This document shows positions 6,656 through 11,976 of a stretch of 11,976 nucleotides of DNA, piece after piece. The position numbers and the translations under genes are program-made. The notes beneath the pieces were generated by a model that did no database searches, had not been told where the DNA came from, and saw nothing but the letters and a program-made list of their open reading frames with translations. Position 1 is the first letter of the stretch. Each line of letters opens with the position of its first letter. The stretch comes from Gudongella sp051744365 (GTDB taxonomy: Bacteria; Bacillota; Clostridia; Tissierellales; Tissierellaceae). The stretch spans positions 1 to 11,976 of the forward strand of contig JBNJCX010000051.1 in assembly GCA_051744365.1 (NCBI GenBank). The letters are read 5' to 3'.

Positions 6656-8101
6656 ATGAAATTTTATATTGAAAAAGGTGGAGAAACGAAGGTTTTACTG
6701 GTTTTTAAAGAAACTGACAACGTTGAGAGCTGGAATGAACTTTTCGGTTTTCTTAAGAAAAAGGAAATATTCAAGGGAGATTCCGGCGAGGTATATTCCC
6801 ATATTTCCCATGAAGGCGATTCTGTTGTATTCCTTGGTCTTGGAGAAGAGGAAAAGCTACAATATGATACCCTGAGAAATGCTTTCTTCTCACTGGGTAA
6901 TGAGCTGCAAAGCAAGAAAATAAAAAGCATCGGTGTTTCTGTTCCAAAATTTGGCGACAGATGCTACGGAAAAACCAACAGGGCAATCTGGGAGGGACTG
7001 CTTCAGTCACAATACGACTTTGACAAGTTTAAAAGCGAAAAGAAGCCAAAGGTTCTGCTGGAGGATGTTTACCTTGACATAGTTTCCGGTGAAGAGGAAA
7101 AAGTAAAAAGTGTGCTCCATGAAACTCAGATGATTATGGATGGTGTGTTCCTTACCAGGAATCTTGTAAATGAGCCAGCCATGAATATGTATCCAGAAAT
7201 TCTGGCAAATGAAGCCGTTGAAAAGCTATCTCCAGTAGGTGTGTATGTCAAGGTTCTTGGCAAGAAGGAAATTGAAGATCTCCATATGGAGGCCTTCCTT
7301 TCCGTAGCAAGAGGATCGGCAAAGGAGCCTAAATTTATTGTCATGACATACAAGGGGAACCCTGAAAGCGAAGAAAAGCTTGCGTTGGTAGGCAAGGGTC
7401 TCACCTATGATTCAGGTGGATACTCCCTGAAATCTGCTTCGGGAATGGCCACAATGCATTCCGATATGGCTGGAAGTGCAACTGTTATCGGAGCAATGTA
7501 TGCAATTGCTTCCAACAAGCTGGAGAAAAATGTCGTTGCCATAGTTGCAGCATGTGAAAATATGGTTTCCGGGGATGCCTACAAGACAGGAGATATAATC
7601 GGATCAATGTCCGGCAAGACCATTGAGGTTGAAAATACGGATGCAGAGGGAAGACTTACCCTTGCAGATGCACTCTGGTATGCAGCGACTGTGCAGAAGG
7701 CCGACAAGATTGTTGACCTTGCTACTCTTACAGGTGCCTGTGTCGTTGCCCTTGGAAATATCAATACAGGTGCGATTGCAAACGACCAGAGGCTTATGGA
7801 GGATGTTAGGACTGCAGCAGGACTTGCAGGAGAGCCCGTATGGGAGCTGCCTCACAACGAGGAATACAAAGAGCTTTTCAAGAGTCATTTTGCAGACCTT
7901 AAGAACACCGGCGGAAAAGGTGCAGGTGCAATAACAGCAGGAATGTTCCTTCAGGAGTTTGTTAAAGATACTCCATGGGTTCATATGGATATTGCAGGAA
8001 CAGCATTCCTTGACAAGGCTGCGGGATACCTTCCAAAGGGAGCTACCGGAGTTCCTGTGAAGACCTTGTTCTACCTTGCAAAGGATATGAAACAGAGCTA
8101 A
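6656..8101 (+). CDS. Leucyl aminopeptidase, peptidase family M17
   Basis: This 481-residue cytoplasmic metallo-aminopeptidase removes N-terminal residues from peptides. The M17 signature NTDAEGRL is present with D329, E331 and catalytic R333. GKGLTYDSGGYSLK supplies metal-binding K247 and D252 and catalytic K259, and D270 in HSDMAGS is the remaining metal ligand, so the dinuclear site is complete. The residue before SDMAGS is His268, where K or R is common in relatives; it is not a catalytic position in the bovine enzyme. The N-terminal 160 residues are the less conserved hexamer-forming domain. The ATG has AGGAGG 7 bases upstream; an ATG at 6652 is out of frame. It is monocistronic, divergent from the HAD gene and convergent with the small membrane protein gene. 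The symbol pepA is often used for this family. Confidence 0.95.
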   Translation: MKFYIEKGGETKVLLVFKETDNVESWNELFGFLKKKEIFKGDSGEVYSHISHEGDSVVFLGLGEEEKLQYDTLRNAFFSLGNELQSKKIKSIGVSVPKFGDRCYGKTNRAIWEGLLQSQYDFDKFKSEKKPKVLLEDVYLDIVSGEEEKVKSVLHETQMIMDGVFLTRNLVNEPAMNMYPEILANEAVEKLSPVGVYVKVLGKKEIEDLHMEAFLSVARGSAKEPKFIVMTYKGNPESEEKLALVGKGLTYDSGGYSLKSASGMATMHSDMAGSATVIGAMYAIASNKLEKNVVAIVAACENMVSGDAYKTGDIIGSMSGKTIEVENTDAEGRLTLADALWYAATVQKADKIVDLATLTGACVVALGNINTGAIANDQRLMEDVRTAAGLAGEPVWELPHNEEYKELFKSHFADLKNTGGKGAGAITAGMFLQEFVKDTPWVHMDIAGTAFLDKAAGYLPKGATGVPVKTLFYLAKDMKQS

Positions 8102-8108
8102 TACAAAA

Positions 8109-8136
8109 GATCCCAGGCTTTTAAAAGTCTGGGATC
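8109..8136. terminator. Bidirectional terminator between converging genes
   Basis: GATCCCAGGCTTTT (8109-8122) and AAAAGTCTGGGATC (8123-8136) are inverted repeats with one G-T wobble, forming a strong hairpin. It begins 8 bases after the aminopeptidase stop and 13 bases after the small membrane gene stop on the other strand. The minus-strand side is followed by TTTTGTAT, a better U-tract than the plus side (AATCTTT), so it is likely strongest for the minus-strand genes. Confidence 0.82.
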
Positions 8137-8148
8137 AATCTTTATCTA

Positions 8149-8322
8149 CTATTTTTTCAAGACTCCACCAAGAAGTCCTATTATTGCAAATATAGTGTAA
8201 TAGCCGGCAGCGGAGATAGAATTGCCCGTAAGCTCCTGTATTCCCCTTATAATCAGAACGTCTCCTCCGAAAAGGGACACAATCCAGCCAACAACCAATC
8301 CTACTACAAGTCCTCCTAACAT
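8149..8322 (-). CDS. Small glycine-rich membrane protein, 57 residues
   Basis: This short frame encodes 57 residues, starting MLGGLVVGLVVGWIV and ending GLLGGVLKK. It has two predicted hydrophobic segments, about residues 2-18 and 41-55, joined by a polar loop (GGDVLIIRGIQELTGNS), and a lysine pair at the C-terminus. The topology suggests a two-helix hairpin in the cytoplasmic membrane. The ATG is preceded by AGGGGGG at suitable spacing, and a strong terminator follows the stop by 13 bases, both of which favour a real gene. It lies 62 bases after the lipoprotein gene and may share its transcript. I do not recognise a family; its glycine-rich character loosely recalls the small GlsB/YeaQ-type membrane proteins but the sequence does not clearly match. 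Confidence 0.72.
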   Translation of the reverse strand: MLGGLVVGLVVGWIVSLFGGDVLIIRGIQELTGNSISAAGYYTIFAIIGLLGGVLKK

Positions 8323-8341
8323 ATACACACCCCCCTAAACA

Positions 8342-8381
8342 ATTTATCCCTCTCTATAATAACAGAATCTCGAGGATAAAT
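8342..8381. repeat. Short inverted repeat between the lipoprotein and small membrane genes
   Basis: ATTTATCC (8342-8349) and GGATAAAT (8374-8381) are perfect inverted 8-mers separated by 24 bases. They lie in the gap between the two minus-strand genes. No U-tract follows, so this is not a clear terminator; it could be an RNA processing hairpin, an operator or chance. Confidence 0.35.
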
Positions 8382-8384
8382 CCA

Positions 8385-9143
8385 TTAAATGGTCCATTCT
8401 CCATGAATTATTCCAACCAGATGCCATGCACCGTTATGATCCTCAAACACCAGCTTCAGGCTTCTCCAGTCCATACCATCATATTGTGGATCAAAGCCTG
8501 TAAAGTGAAACTCAACAAACTGACCGTTTGGATATTTTGTATCCACGTTGTTGATTATGTTTCCGGTACCGATCTTGTAGTTGTTCCCGATCATTTCAGG
8601 ATTTGCAAAATCAGCATCATAGATAAACCTGTCGTAATAATCGTCAAAGGTCATGTTGATTGGGTCACCTGTTCCATCGAATTCTCCCCAGTTATTGACA
8701 ACGGGGCTATTTACAAGATTCTGGAACTGTGCTGCCTGTATTACAATATCATTCTGCAGGTCAACATAATCATATGGGCTGAACCTTACTCCCTTTGATG
8801 GGTGAACGTAAACATCCAGGTCTGACATGTTTATATCCTCAATAAGGTCAATTACCTCCATTGCCGTCGTCAACAAAGACGCTCCAGGAGTCGGGCCTGT
8901 GGATAATGGTACAGGTTCCTCAGGCTGTGCTGCCTGCAGTTCTGCCAGTTCCTCCTGAAGTTGTGAAACCTCTGTAGTCAGACTCTCTATCTCAGCATCC
9001 TTCTCCCCTATCTGCTCCTGCAATGCCTCCAGTTCTGAATTATCCTGTGGTGGATTTTCTTCAGGCGTTGCTCCGGCACATCCAGCAAGAGAAAGTGCCA
9101 TAATCAATACAAATATAATCAATAGTCTCCAATTTCCCGTCAT
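8385..9143 (-). CDS. Lipoprotein with coiled coil and uncharacterised C-terminal domain
   Basis: This 252-residue protein begins with a signal peptide and a lipobox LAGC, with lipidated C22, so it should be anchored on the outer face of the cytoplasmic membrane. Residues about 36-72 are rich in E, L and Q in heptad order (SELEALQEQIGEKDAEIESL) and form a probable coiled coil, followed by a proline-rich linker to about 90. The C-terminal domain (about 90-252) contains VHPSKGVRFSPYDYV, DYYDRFIYDADF, FTGFDPQYDGMDWRSLKLV and ends HLVGIIHGEWTI. I recall similar domains in other Firmicutes lipoproteins, but know no function. The ATG is preceded by AAGGATGTGA, a moderate ribosome binding site. It lies 107 bases after the flavodoxin gene, with no obvious promoter or terminator between them. 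Confidence 0.88.
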   Translation of the reverse strand: MTGNWRLLIIFVLIMALSLAGCAGATPEENPPQDNSELEALQEQIGEKDAEIESLTTEVSQLQEELAELQAAQPEEPVPLSTGPTPGASLLTTAMEVIDLIEDINMSDLDVYVHPSKGVRFSPYDYVDLQNDIVIQAAQFQNLVNSPVVNNWGEFDGTGDPINMTFDDYYDRFIYDADFANPEMIGNNYKIGTGNIINNVDTKYPNGQFVEFHFTGFDPQYDGMDWRSLKLVFEDHNGAWHLVGIIHGEWTI

Positions 9144-9250
9144 AATCTCACATCCTTTTTGTATTTATCTTATTCCTACCCATTTTGTAGGATTTCAATA
9201 CTTCAATCCAGCTACAATGCGAGATTTAACTCATTTCATTTTCAAAATCT

Positions 9251-9745
9251 CTATTGAACCACTCCGTTTGCCTTCTGCGCCATACTCCCCACAAGACTGT
9301 CAATCTGGATTTCACGCTTGGAGTTCTTCCAGTCAATTATCCCCGTAAATATTATATTTGCGCCCTTGTCCTGACAAATACTTTTCATCTGCTTAATCGC
9401 GCTGTTGCCTCCCATCCAGTTGAAAGGAAATGCATGGGTTACATATATCATAGTATCCTTGCCTTCCATCCCTTCAAATTTCCCCAGGAGTGCCTTTATT
9501 GCAGGGGAAGCCTGAAAGCCTCTTACAGGTCCTCCAAAAATAAGAAGCTCCATCTCCTCTATAGGTGTTTTCAATGGTTCAATATTGATCTTATCCGGAT
9601 CCTGTTGATTCCTGTCCTCCCCCCCTACTATGGACAGCTTCTCCAGAAATACTTCATTACCTTCCTGCTCCAGTCTGTTTTTTAGTCTCTCTGCCACAAG
9701 AGATGTATTCCCAGTCATGGAATGAACTATTATAGCTATTTTCAT
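9251..9745 (-). CDS. Flavodoxin-like protein
   Basis: This 164-residue cytoplasmic protein should bind FMN non-covalently. The N-terminal strand and phosphate loop MKIAIIVHSMTGNTSLVA are typical of flavodoxins (S9 to T14 binding the FMN phosphate). ELLIFGGPVRGFQASPAI matches the loop stacking on the flavin and THAFPFNWMGGNSAI the second flavin loop. It is slightly longer than short-chain flavodoxins and could be an electron carrier or a flavodoxin-like reductase. The ATG has AGGGAGG upstream and lies 14 bases after the stop of the FMN-binding-domain gene, so the two form an operon. The pairing of a flavodoxin with an FMN-carrying membrane protein suggests electron transfer, but no partner is identified. 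Confidence 0.88.
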   Translation of the reverse strand: MKIAIIVHSMTGNTSLVAERLKNRLEQEGNEVFLEKLSIVGGEDRNQQDPDKINIEPLKTPIEEMELLIFGGPVRGFQASPAIKALLGKFEGMEGKDTMIYVTHAFPFNWMGGNSAIKQMKSICQDKGANIIFTGIIDWKNSKREIQIDSLVGSMAQKANGVVQ

Positions 9746-9759
9746 AATTAAACCTCCCT

Positions 9760-10146
9760 CTACTCCCTTGTCAGGGCATCCTCAATGGCCTTAAGAATAA
9801 CCCTGCTGCTATAGGTTGCCCCTGATATTGAATCCACATCTACCTTTTGTTCAGCTACGACATCCTCTACTATTACTTCTGCCGGAGCTCCCTGGCCATG
9901 GTCGTGCTCCAGAATCTCTATGTCAACAATCCTGCCATCATCCACCTGGACCTGAACCTTTGCAGATACTGGTGGTGAAGAGTATTCTCCAGTATATGTA
10001 CCATCCTCCAGACTCTGAATATCAACCTCCTCAATTTCAGCATTTACAAGGGTATTCAGGTTTGTCTGAAGAAAAATCATCATGCCGACTGCAGCCAGAA
10101 CAAGTACAGCAAGAATTCCCATTAAGATTTTCCATCTTCTCTTCAC
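9760..10146 (-). CDS. Membrane-anchored FMN-binding domain protein, predicted ApbE substrate
   Basis: This 128-residue protein has a basic N-terminus (MKRRWK), one membrane helix at about 7-27, and an FMN_bind domain at about 48-126. The flavinylation motif DSISGATYSS is at 105-114. By analogy with NqrC and RnfG, T111 should carry FMN attached through phosphate by an ApbE transferase outside the membrane. The start codon is GTG at 10146, chosen because it keeps the positive N-terminus before the helix and has GGGAGTG upstream; an overlapping ATG at 10148 reads straight into TGA. The domain is far smaller than NqrC or RnfG, so it may be a minimal extracytoplasmic electron carrier. No apbE, rnf or nqr gene is in the window. 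Confidence 0.88.
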   Translation of the reverse strand: MKRRWKILMGILAVLVLAAVGMMIFLQTNLNTLVNAEIEEVDIQSLEDGTYTGEYSSPPVSAKVQVQVDDGRIVDIEILEHDHGQGAPAEVIVEDVVAEQKVDVDSISGATYSSRVILKAIEDALTRE

Positions 10147-10185
10147 ATTTTCACTCCCAGTATATTTATTATTGCGTTAATGTAT

Positions 10186-10225
10186 TGTCAATTTGATTAT
10201 ACCCAAAAAAATGTGCTGGATACAA
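10186..10225 (-). promoter_or_regulatory. Probable promoter of the FMN-binding/flavodoxin operon
   Basis: On the minus strand a perfect TATAAT lies at 10201-10196 with TTGTAT 18 bases upstream (10225-10220). A second candidate is a perfect -35 TTGACA at 10191-10186, but its -10 (around TAAATA) is poor. Both precede the GTG start at 10146. The promoter sits just outside the inverted-repeat element. Confidence 0.5.
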
Positions 10226-10235
10226 AAGTACCCGG

Positions 10236-10318
10236 CAATTCATACCCTGTCAATGAATTACAACGAAAATCAAAGATTTTAAGTAATTCTATCGCCGGGC
10301 ACTACGCAATTCACGATT
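10236..10318 (+). repeat. Left arm of a long diverged inverted repeat
   Basis: The first 22 bases (10236-10257, starting CAATTCATACCCTGTC) are an exact reverse complement of 10562-10583. Similarity continues, with a few gaps, to about 10318 at roughly 75-80 percent by eye. The arm folds into a nested hairpin: GAATTAC with GTAATTC outside, AAAATC with GATTTT inside around AAA. CCCGGC (10231-10236) can also pair with GCCGGG (10294-10299). No coding frame is supported. Confidence 0.85.
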
Positions 10319-10326
10319 CTCAATTC
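10308..10326 (+). repeat. Copy 1 of a 19-base repeat (inner left)
   Basis: AATTCACGATTCTCAATTC here is inverted at 10578-10596 with a single mismatch. In this copy it lies inside the element, after the left arm; in the other it lies at the outer edge of the right arm. The different placement suggests the region is a composite of more than one repeat unit. Confidence 0.7.
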
Positions 10327-10500
10327 ACAATTAAAAAGATTGCCCGTGATATAAAAAAGGTCCAGGATCCTTCATTTCACTTATATGCCATAATGTCATG
10401 TCGACCGTAGTGGAGACATCCAGGCTTTATTTTTTGCATTCCACTCTTCTTACTTCCATGATATTAACTATTAATTAATCTACCCTGACTCTTATCCCTA

Positions 10501-10583
10501 ATAATTGTGCATTGCATGTGCCCAGCAATAGAAATATACAAAATCTCTGATTTTGAAATATTTCATTGACAGGGTATGAATTG
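10501..10583 (-). repeat. Right arm of the long diverged inverted repeat
   Basis: Read on the minus strand from 10583, this arm copies the left arm: identical for 22 bases and then similar through GCTGGGCAC and TGCAATGCAC. It folds as GAAATAT with ATATTTC outside, and AAAATC with GATTTT inside. The inner stem is identical to the left arm while the outer stem differs on both strands with pairing kept. Confidence 0.85.
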
Positions 10584-10596
10584 AGAATTGTGAATT
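10578..10596 (-). repeat. Copy 2 of the 19-base repeat, overlapping a stop codon
   Basis: This copy (GAATTGAGAATTGTGAATT on the plus strand) is the inverted match of 10308-10326 with 18 of 19 bases. It overlaps the TAA stop codon of the ybaK-like gene (10597-10595) by two bases, so the repeat reaches the end of that coding region. Confidence 0.7.
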
Positions 10597-11059
10597 ATTT
10601 ACACACATCCACCCATTCACCCTCCACAACATCCTTAAGATAATCAACATCGATTTTCATGCAGGCATTGGGGCTTCCAGCCGCAGGATAGACATAATCA
10701 TAGATTCTCAGGGACTCGTCCAGATAAATATCAATTGGCCTGCTAAGCCCAAAAGGACATACTCCACCTACAGGATGTCCTGTAGCATCAAAAATATCCT
10801 CGCCCTTTATAAACTTTGCCTTTTCGTTGAAGGTGTCCTTGAACTTCCTGTTGTCAAGCCTTACATCTCCCTTGGCCAGTATTATGATATCCCTTCCCTT
10901 AAGCCTTATGGCCATTGATTTGGCAATTCTTCCCGGCTCCACTCCAAGTGCCTCGGCAGCAAGCTCAACTGTAGCTGTACTGTCCTGCATCTCATAGATT
11001 TCAATGCCAAGACTGGCTTCATCAATATGTTTCCTTACACTTTCCAAAGTCAATTCCAT
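10595..11059 (-). CDS. YbaK/ProX-type aminoacyl-tRNA deacylase
   Basis: This 154-residue protein belongs to the YbaK/EbsC/prolyl-tRNA-editing (INS-like) family, which hydrolyses wrongly charged tRNA such as Cys- or Ala-tRNA(Pro) in the cytoplasm. Visible family features are DSTATVELAAEALGVEPGRIAKS, with K47 matching the essential lysine of YbaK, and GHPVGGVCPFGL at 94-105, the conserved glycine-rich substrate loop. AAGSPNACMKI near 130 is also typical. Which tRNA is edited cannot be told. The ATG at 11059 is preceded closely by AGGGGTG; a GTG one codon upstream (11062) is equally possible. It starts about 10 bases after the HD gene stop, so the two are one operon. Its stop codon lies at the edge of the repeat element. 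Confidence 0.9.
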   Translation of the reverse strand: MELTLESVRKHIDEASLGIEIYEMQDSTATVELAAEALGVEPGRIAKSMAIRLKGRDIIILAKGDVRLDNRKFKDTFNEKAKFIKGEDIFDATGHPVGGVCPFGLSRPIDIYLDESLRIYDYVYPAAGSPNACMKIDVDYLKDVVEGEWVDVCK

Positions 11060-11069
11060 CACCCCTATA

Positions 11070-11660
11070 TTATCTCTTCTTAATCATTCCCCTGTCGTAA
11101 GCATCCTCGAGCATATGCTCAACAAATTTCCAAAGCTCGTCTGATGAGCCCTTCACCGGGCTTATTCGCTTATATATATCCGATTGTGGAACCCCACGCT
11201 TCCTCCATGTTCCACCTCCGTTGTAATAATTGTTCAACATTGGTTGAAGCCTGTCCATTGATGCGGCAAAAAGAGCCTCCGGCGTCTCCATTTCCTCAAA
11301 CTCATCCCACAATCCACGAAATTCAGCAGCTTTTCCCGGCTCCAGCATCCCGAAAATCTTCTCTGCAGCCTCCAGCTCCCTCTGCCTCTTGTCCTTGTTT
11401 CCTTCCTCGTCATAGCAGAAGGTATCCCCGGCATACAGTTCAACAAGGTCATGGATCAAGAGCATCTTTATTACCCGATTCACATTTATCTCTTCATTTG
11501 CATAATCTGAGAGTACCATTGCCATTACTGCAATATGCCATGAATGCTGGGCGTCGTCCTCTCTCCTATCCTCTGTAATAAGGCTTGTCTGTCTTAGGAT
11601 TGTCTTCATCCTGTCCAACTCCACAATAAATTCGATATCCTTCATTATCCTGCTGTCCAT
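11070..11660 (-). CDS. HD-domain 5'-nucleotidase-like phosphohydrolase (YfbR/HDDC2 type)
   Basis: This 196-residue protein has the metal-binding HD pattern H39 (AQHSWH), H70-D71 (LLIHDLVE) and D136 (MDRLQP), with E74 and D79 nearby. Spacing agrees closely with E. coli YfbR (H33, H68, D69, E72, D77, D137), a 5'-deoxynucleotidase that dephosphorylates dNMPs. All catalytic residues are kept, so an active phosphohydrolase on nucleoside monophosphates is likely, though the exact substrate is inference. The ATG has GAGAGGAG 7 bases upstream. It is the first gene of a pair with the ybaK-like gene. An upstream TAAAAT with an extended TG at 11693-11701 may be its -10. Confidence 0.9.
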   Translation of the reverse strand: MDSRIMKDIEFIVELDRMKTILRQTSLITEDRREDDAQHSWHIAVMAMVLSDYANEEINVNRVIKMLLIHDLVELYAGDTFCYDEEGNKDKRQRELEAAEKIFGMLEPGKAAEFRGLWDEFEEMETPEALFAASMDRLQPMLNNYYNGGGTWRKRGVPQSDIYKRISPVKGSSDELWKFVEHMLEDAYDRGMIKKR

Positions 11661-11976
11661 ATCATTACTCCTCTCAATAATCTGTTATTGATATTTTAAC
11701 ATATTTCTTTAAATTTGTTTTCTCATTCTAGTGAATTGTTTTCATCAACATGTCAATTTGTTTAAGAACTAGATCTACTTTACTTCTTGTTTAGTCGCTC
11801 AAAACAGGAAGTCTGCATAAGAATACGAACATATGGAAAGATCAGCATGATTTCACACACAAAGAGAGAAAATTGATCTGTTTTGCGTGATTTTAATTAA
11901 AGCCATTAATCACGTAATTGTCAAAGAACGAGAAATATATCATTAATCAACTGCAAGCTAAATCGATAGCAAAATA
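11661..11976. other. AT-rich gene-free stretch at the window end
   Basis: No convincing coding frame or RNA gene is visible in these 316 bases. Apart from the promoter signals above, there are two inverted repeats: CAAAACAG (11800-11807) with CTGTTTTG (11878-11885), and CGTGATT (11886-11892) with AATCACG (about 11908-11914). These may belong to the control region of a gene beyond the window, or be chance in AT-rich sequence. Confidence 0.6.
11675..11701 (-). promoter_or_regulatory. Possible promoter -10 and 5' hairpin of the HD-domain gene
   Basis: On the minus strand TGTTAAAAT (11701-11693) is an extended -10 with a 5-of-6 match; the matching -35 is poor. A small inverted repeat CAATAA-TCTG-TTATTG (11675-11690) follows in the 5' leader, just ahead of the ribosome binding site. 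The assignment is tentative. Confidence 0.35.

Larger units (their letters stand above)
10236..10583. mobile_element. MITE-like inverted-repeat element (decayed, noncoding)
   Basis: About 348 bases are bounded by 22-base perfect inverted repeats that extend as roughly 80-base diverged arms. The interior is AT-rich, has no plausible gene and includes a GTCATGTCGACC-type stretch near 10394-10425. Size, noncoding content and terminal inverted repeats fit a miniature inverted-repeat element or structured interspersed repeat. I see no target-site duplication and no transposase, so mobility is inference. The element separates the ybaK-like gene from the FMN-binding operon. The whole gene-free stretch 10147-10594 consists of this element plus the promoter region. 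Confidence 0.5.

Noticed and set aside
7457..7462. His268 in place of the usual Lys/Arg before SDM in the aminopeptidase
   Set aside because: The position is not a metal ligand or catalytic residue, and all known active-site residues are present, so there is no sign of inactivation.
6570..9219. Shared 10-base motif AGCTACAATG at 6570-6579 and 9210-9219, each about 70-80 bases upstream of a minus-strand gene
   Set aside because: A 10-base match is expected many times by chance in a 12-kb window, and the flanks do not match.
10180..10410. Plus-strand open frame of 76 codons in the repeat region
   Set aside because: It crosses the left arm and core of the repeat, has no ribosome binding site and opposes the local promoter; it is most likely noncoding.
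10231..10600. Possible CRISPR-like array because of several related repeats
   Set aside because: The repeats are few, inverted rather than direct, unevenly spaced and have no spacer pattern or cas genes.

Overview
The window looks like a chromosomal segment from a low-to-moderate GC, Gram-positive anaerobe of the Clostridia type. The signs are strong AGGAGG-type ribosome binding sites on nearly every gene, a PyrR-type RNA attenuator, an NAD-linked class 1B dihydroorotate dehydrogenase (PyrD with its Fe-S/FAD partner PyrK), an aspartate transcarbamoylase with a separate PyrI regulatory subunit, and a flavodoxin next to a predicted covalent-FMN protein. The exact genus cannot be read from the sequence.

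Region 1 (about 1-5838, minus strand) is a compact pyrimidine operon in the order leader-pyrB-pyrI-pyrC-pyrF-pyrK-pyrD-pyrE. It covers every step from carbamoyl phosphate plus aspartate to UMP; carbamoyl phosphate synthase (carAB) and pyrR are not in the window. Genes abut or overlap by a few bases, which suggests translational coupling. The leader has a promoter, a hairpin fitting the PyrR-binding consensus (hexaloop CCGUGA, bulge AAA), a competing antiterminator pairing and an intrinsic terminator. PyrR plus UMP is therefore expected to end transcription before pyrB when pyrimidines are plentiful.

Region 2 (5839-8101) holds a HAD-family phosphatase on the minus strand, whose stop codon lies only 7 bases before the pyr promoter -35 box, and a divergent M17 leucyl aminopeptidase gene on the plus strand with an extended -10 promoter.

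Region 3 (8109-10146, minus strand) runs convergently toward the aminopeptidase. In transcription order it has a membrane-anchored FMN-binding-domain protein, a flavodoxin-like protein, a lipoprotein of an uncharacterised type and a 57-residue small membrane protein. A bidirectional hairpin terminator closes the region.

Region 4 (10147-10594) is noncoding and is the least ordinary part of the window. Two diverged inverted copies of an approximately 80-base sequence, with 22 identical terminal bases, flank a degenerate core. Each arm can itself fold into a hairpin whose stem differs between copies by compensating changes. The right end runs into the stop codon of the neighbouring ybaK-like gene. 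It resembles a decayed MITE-like or mobile structured repeat.

Region 5 (10595-11660, minus strand) is a two-gene unit: an HD-domain 5'-nucleotidase-like (YfbR/HDDC2 type) protein and a YbaK-type aminoacyl-tRNA deacylase. The last 316 bases are AT-rich with no gene that I can support. I see no rRNA, tRNA, CRISPR array, insertion-sequence transposase or phage gene. Most of the window is ordinary housekeeping sequence and I found no convincing undescribed multi-gene system.
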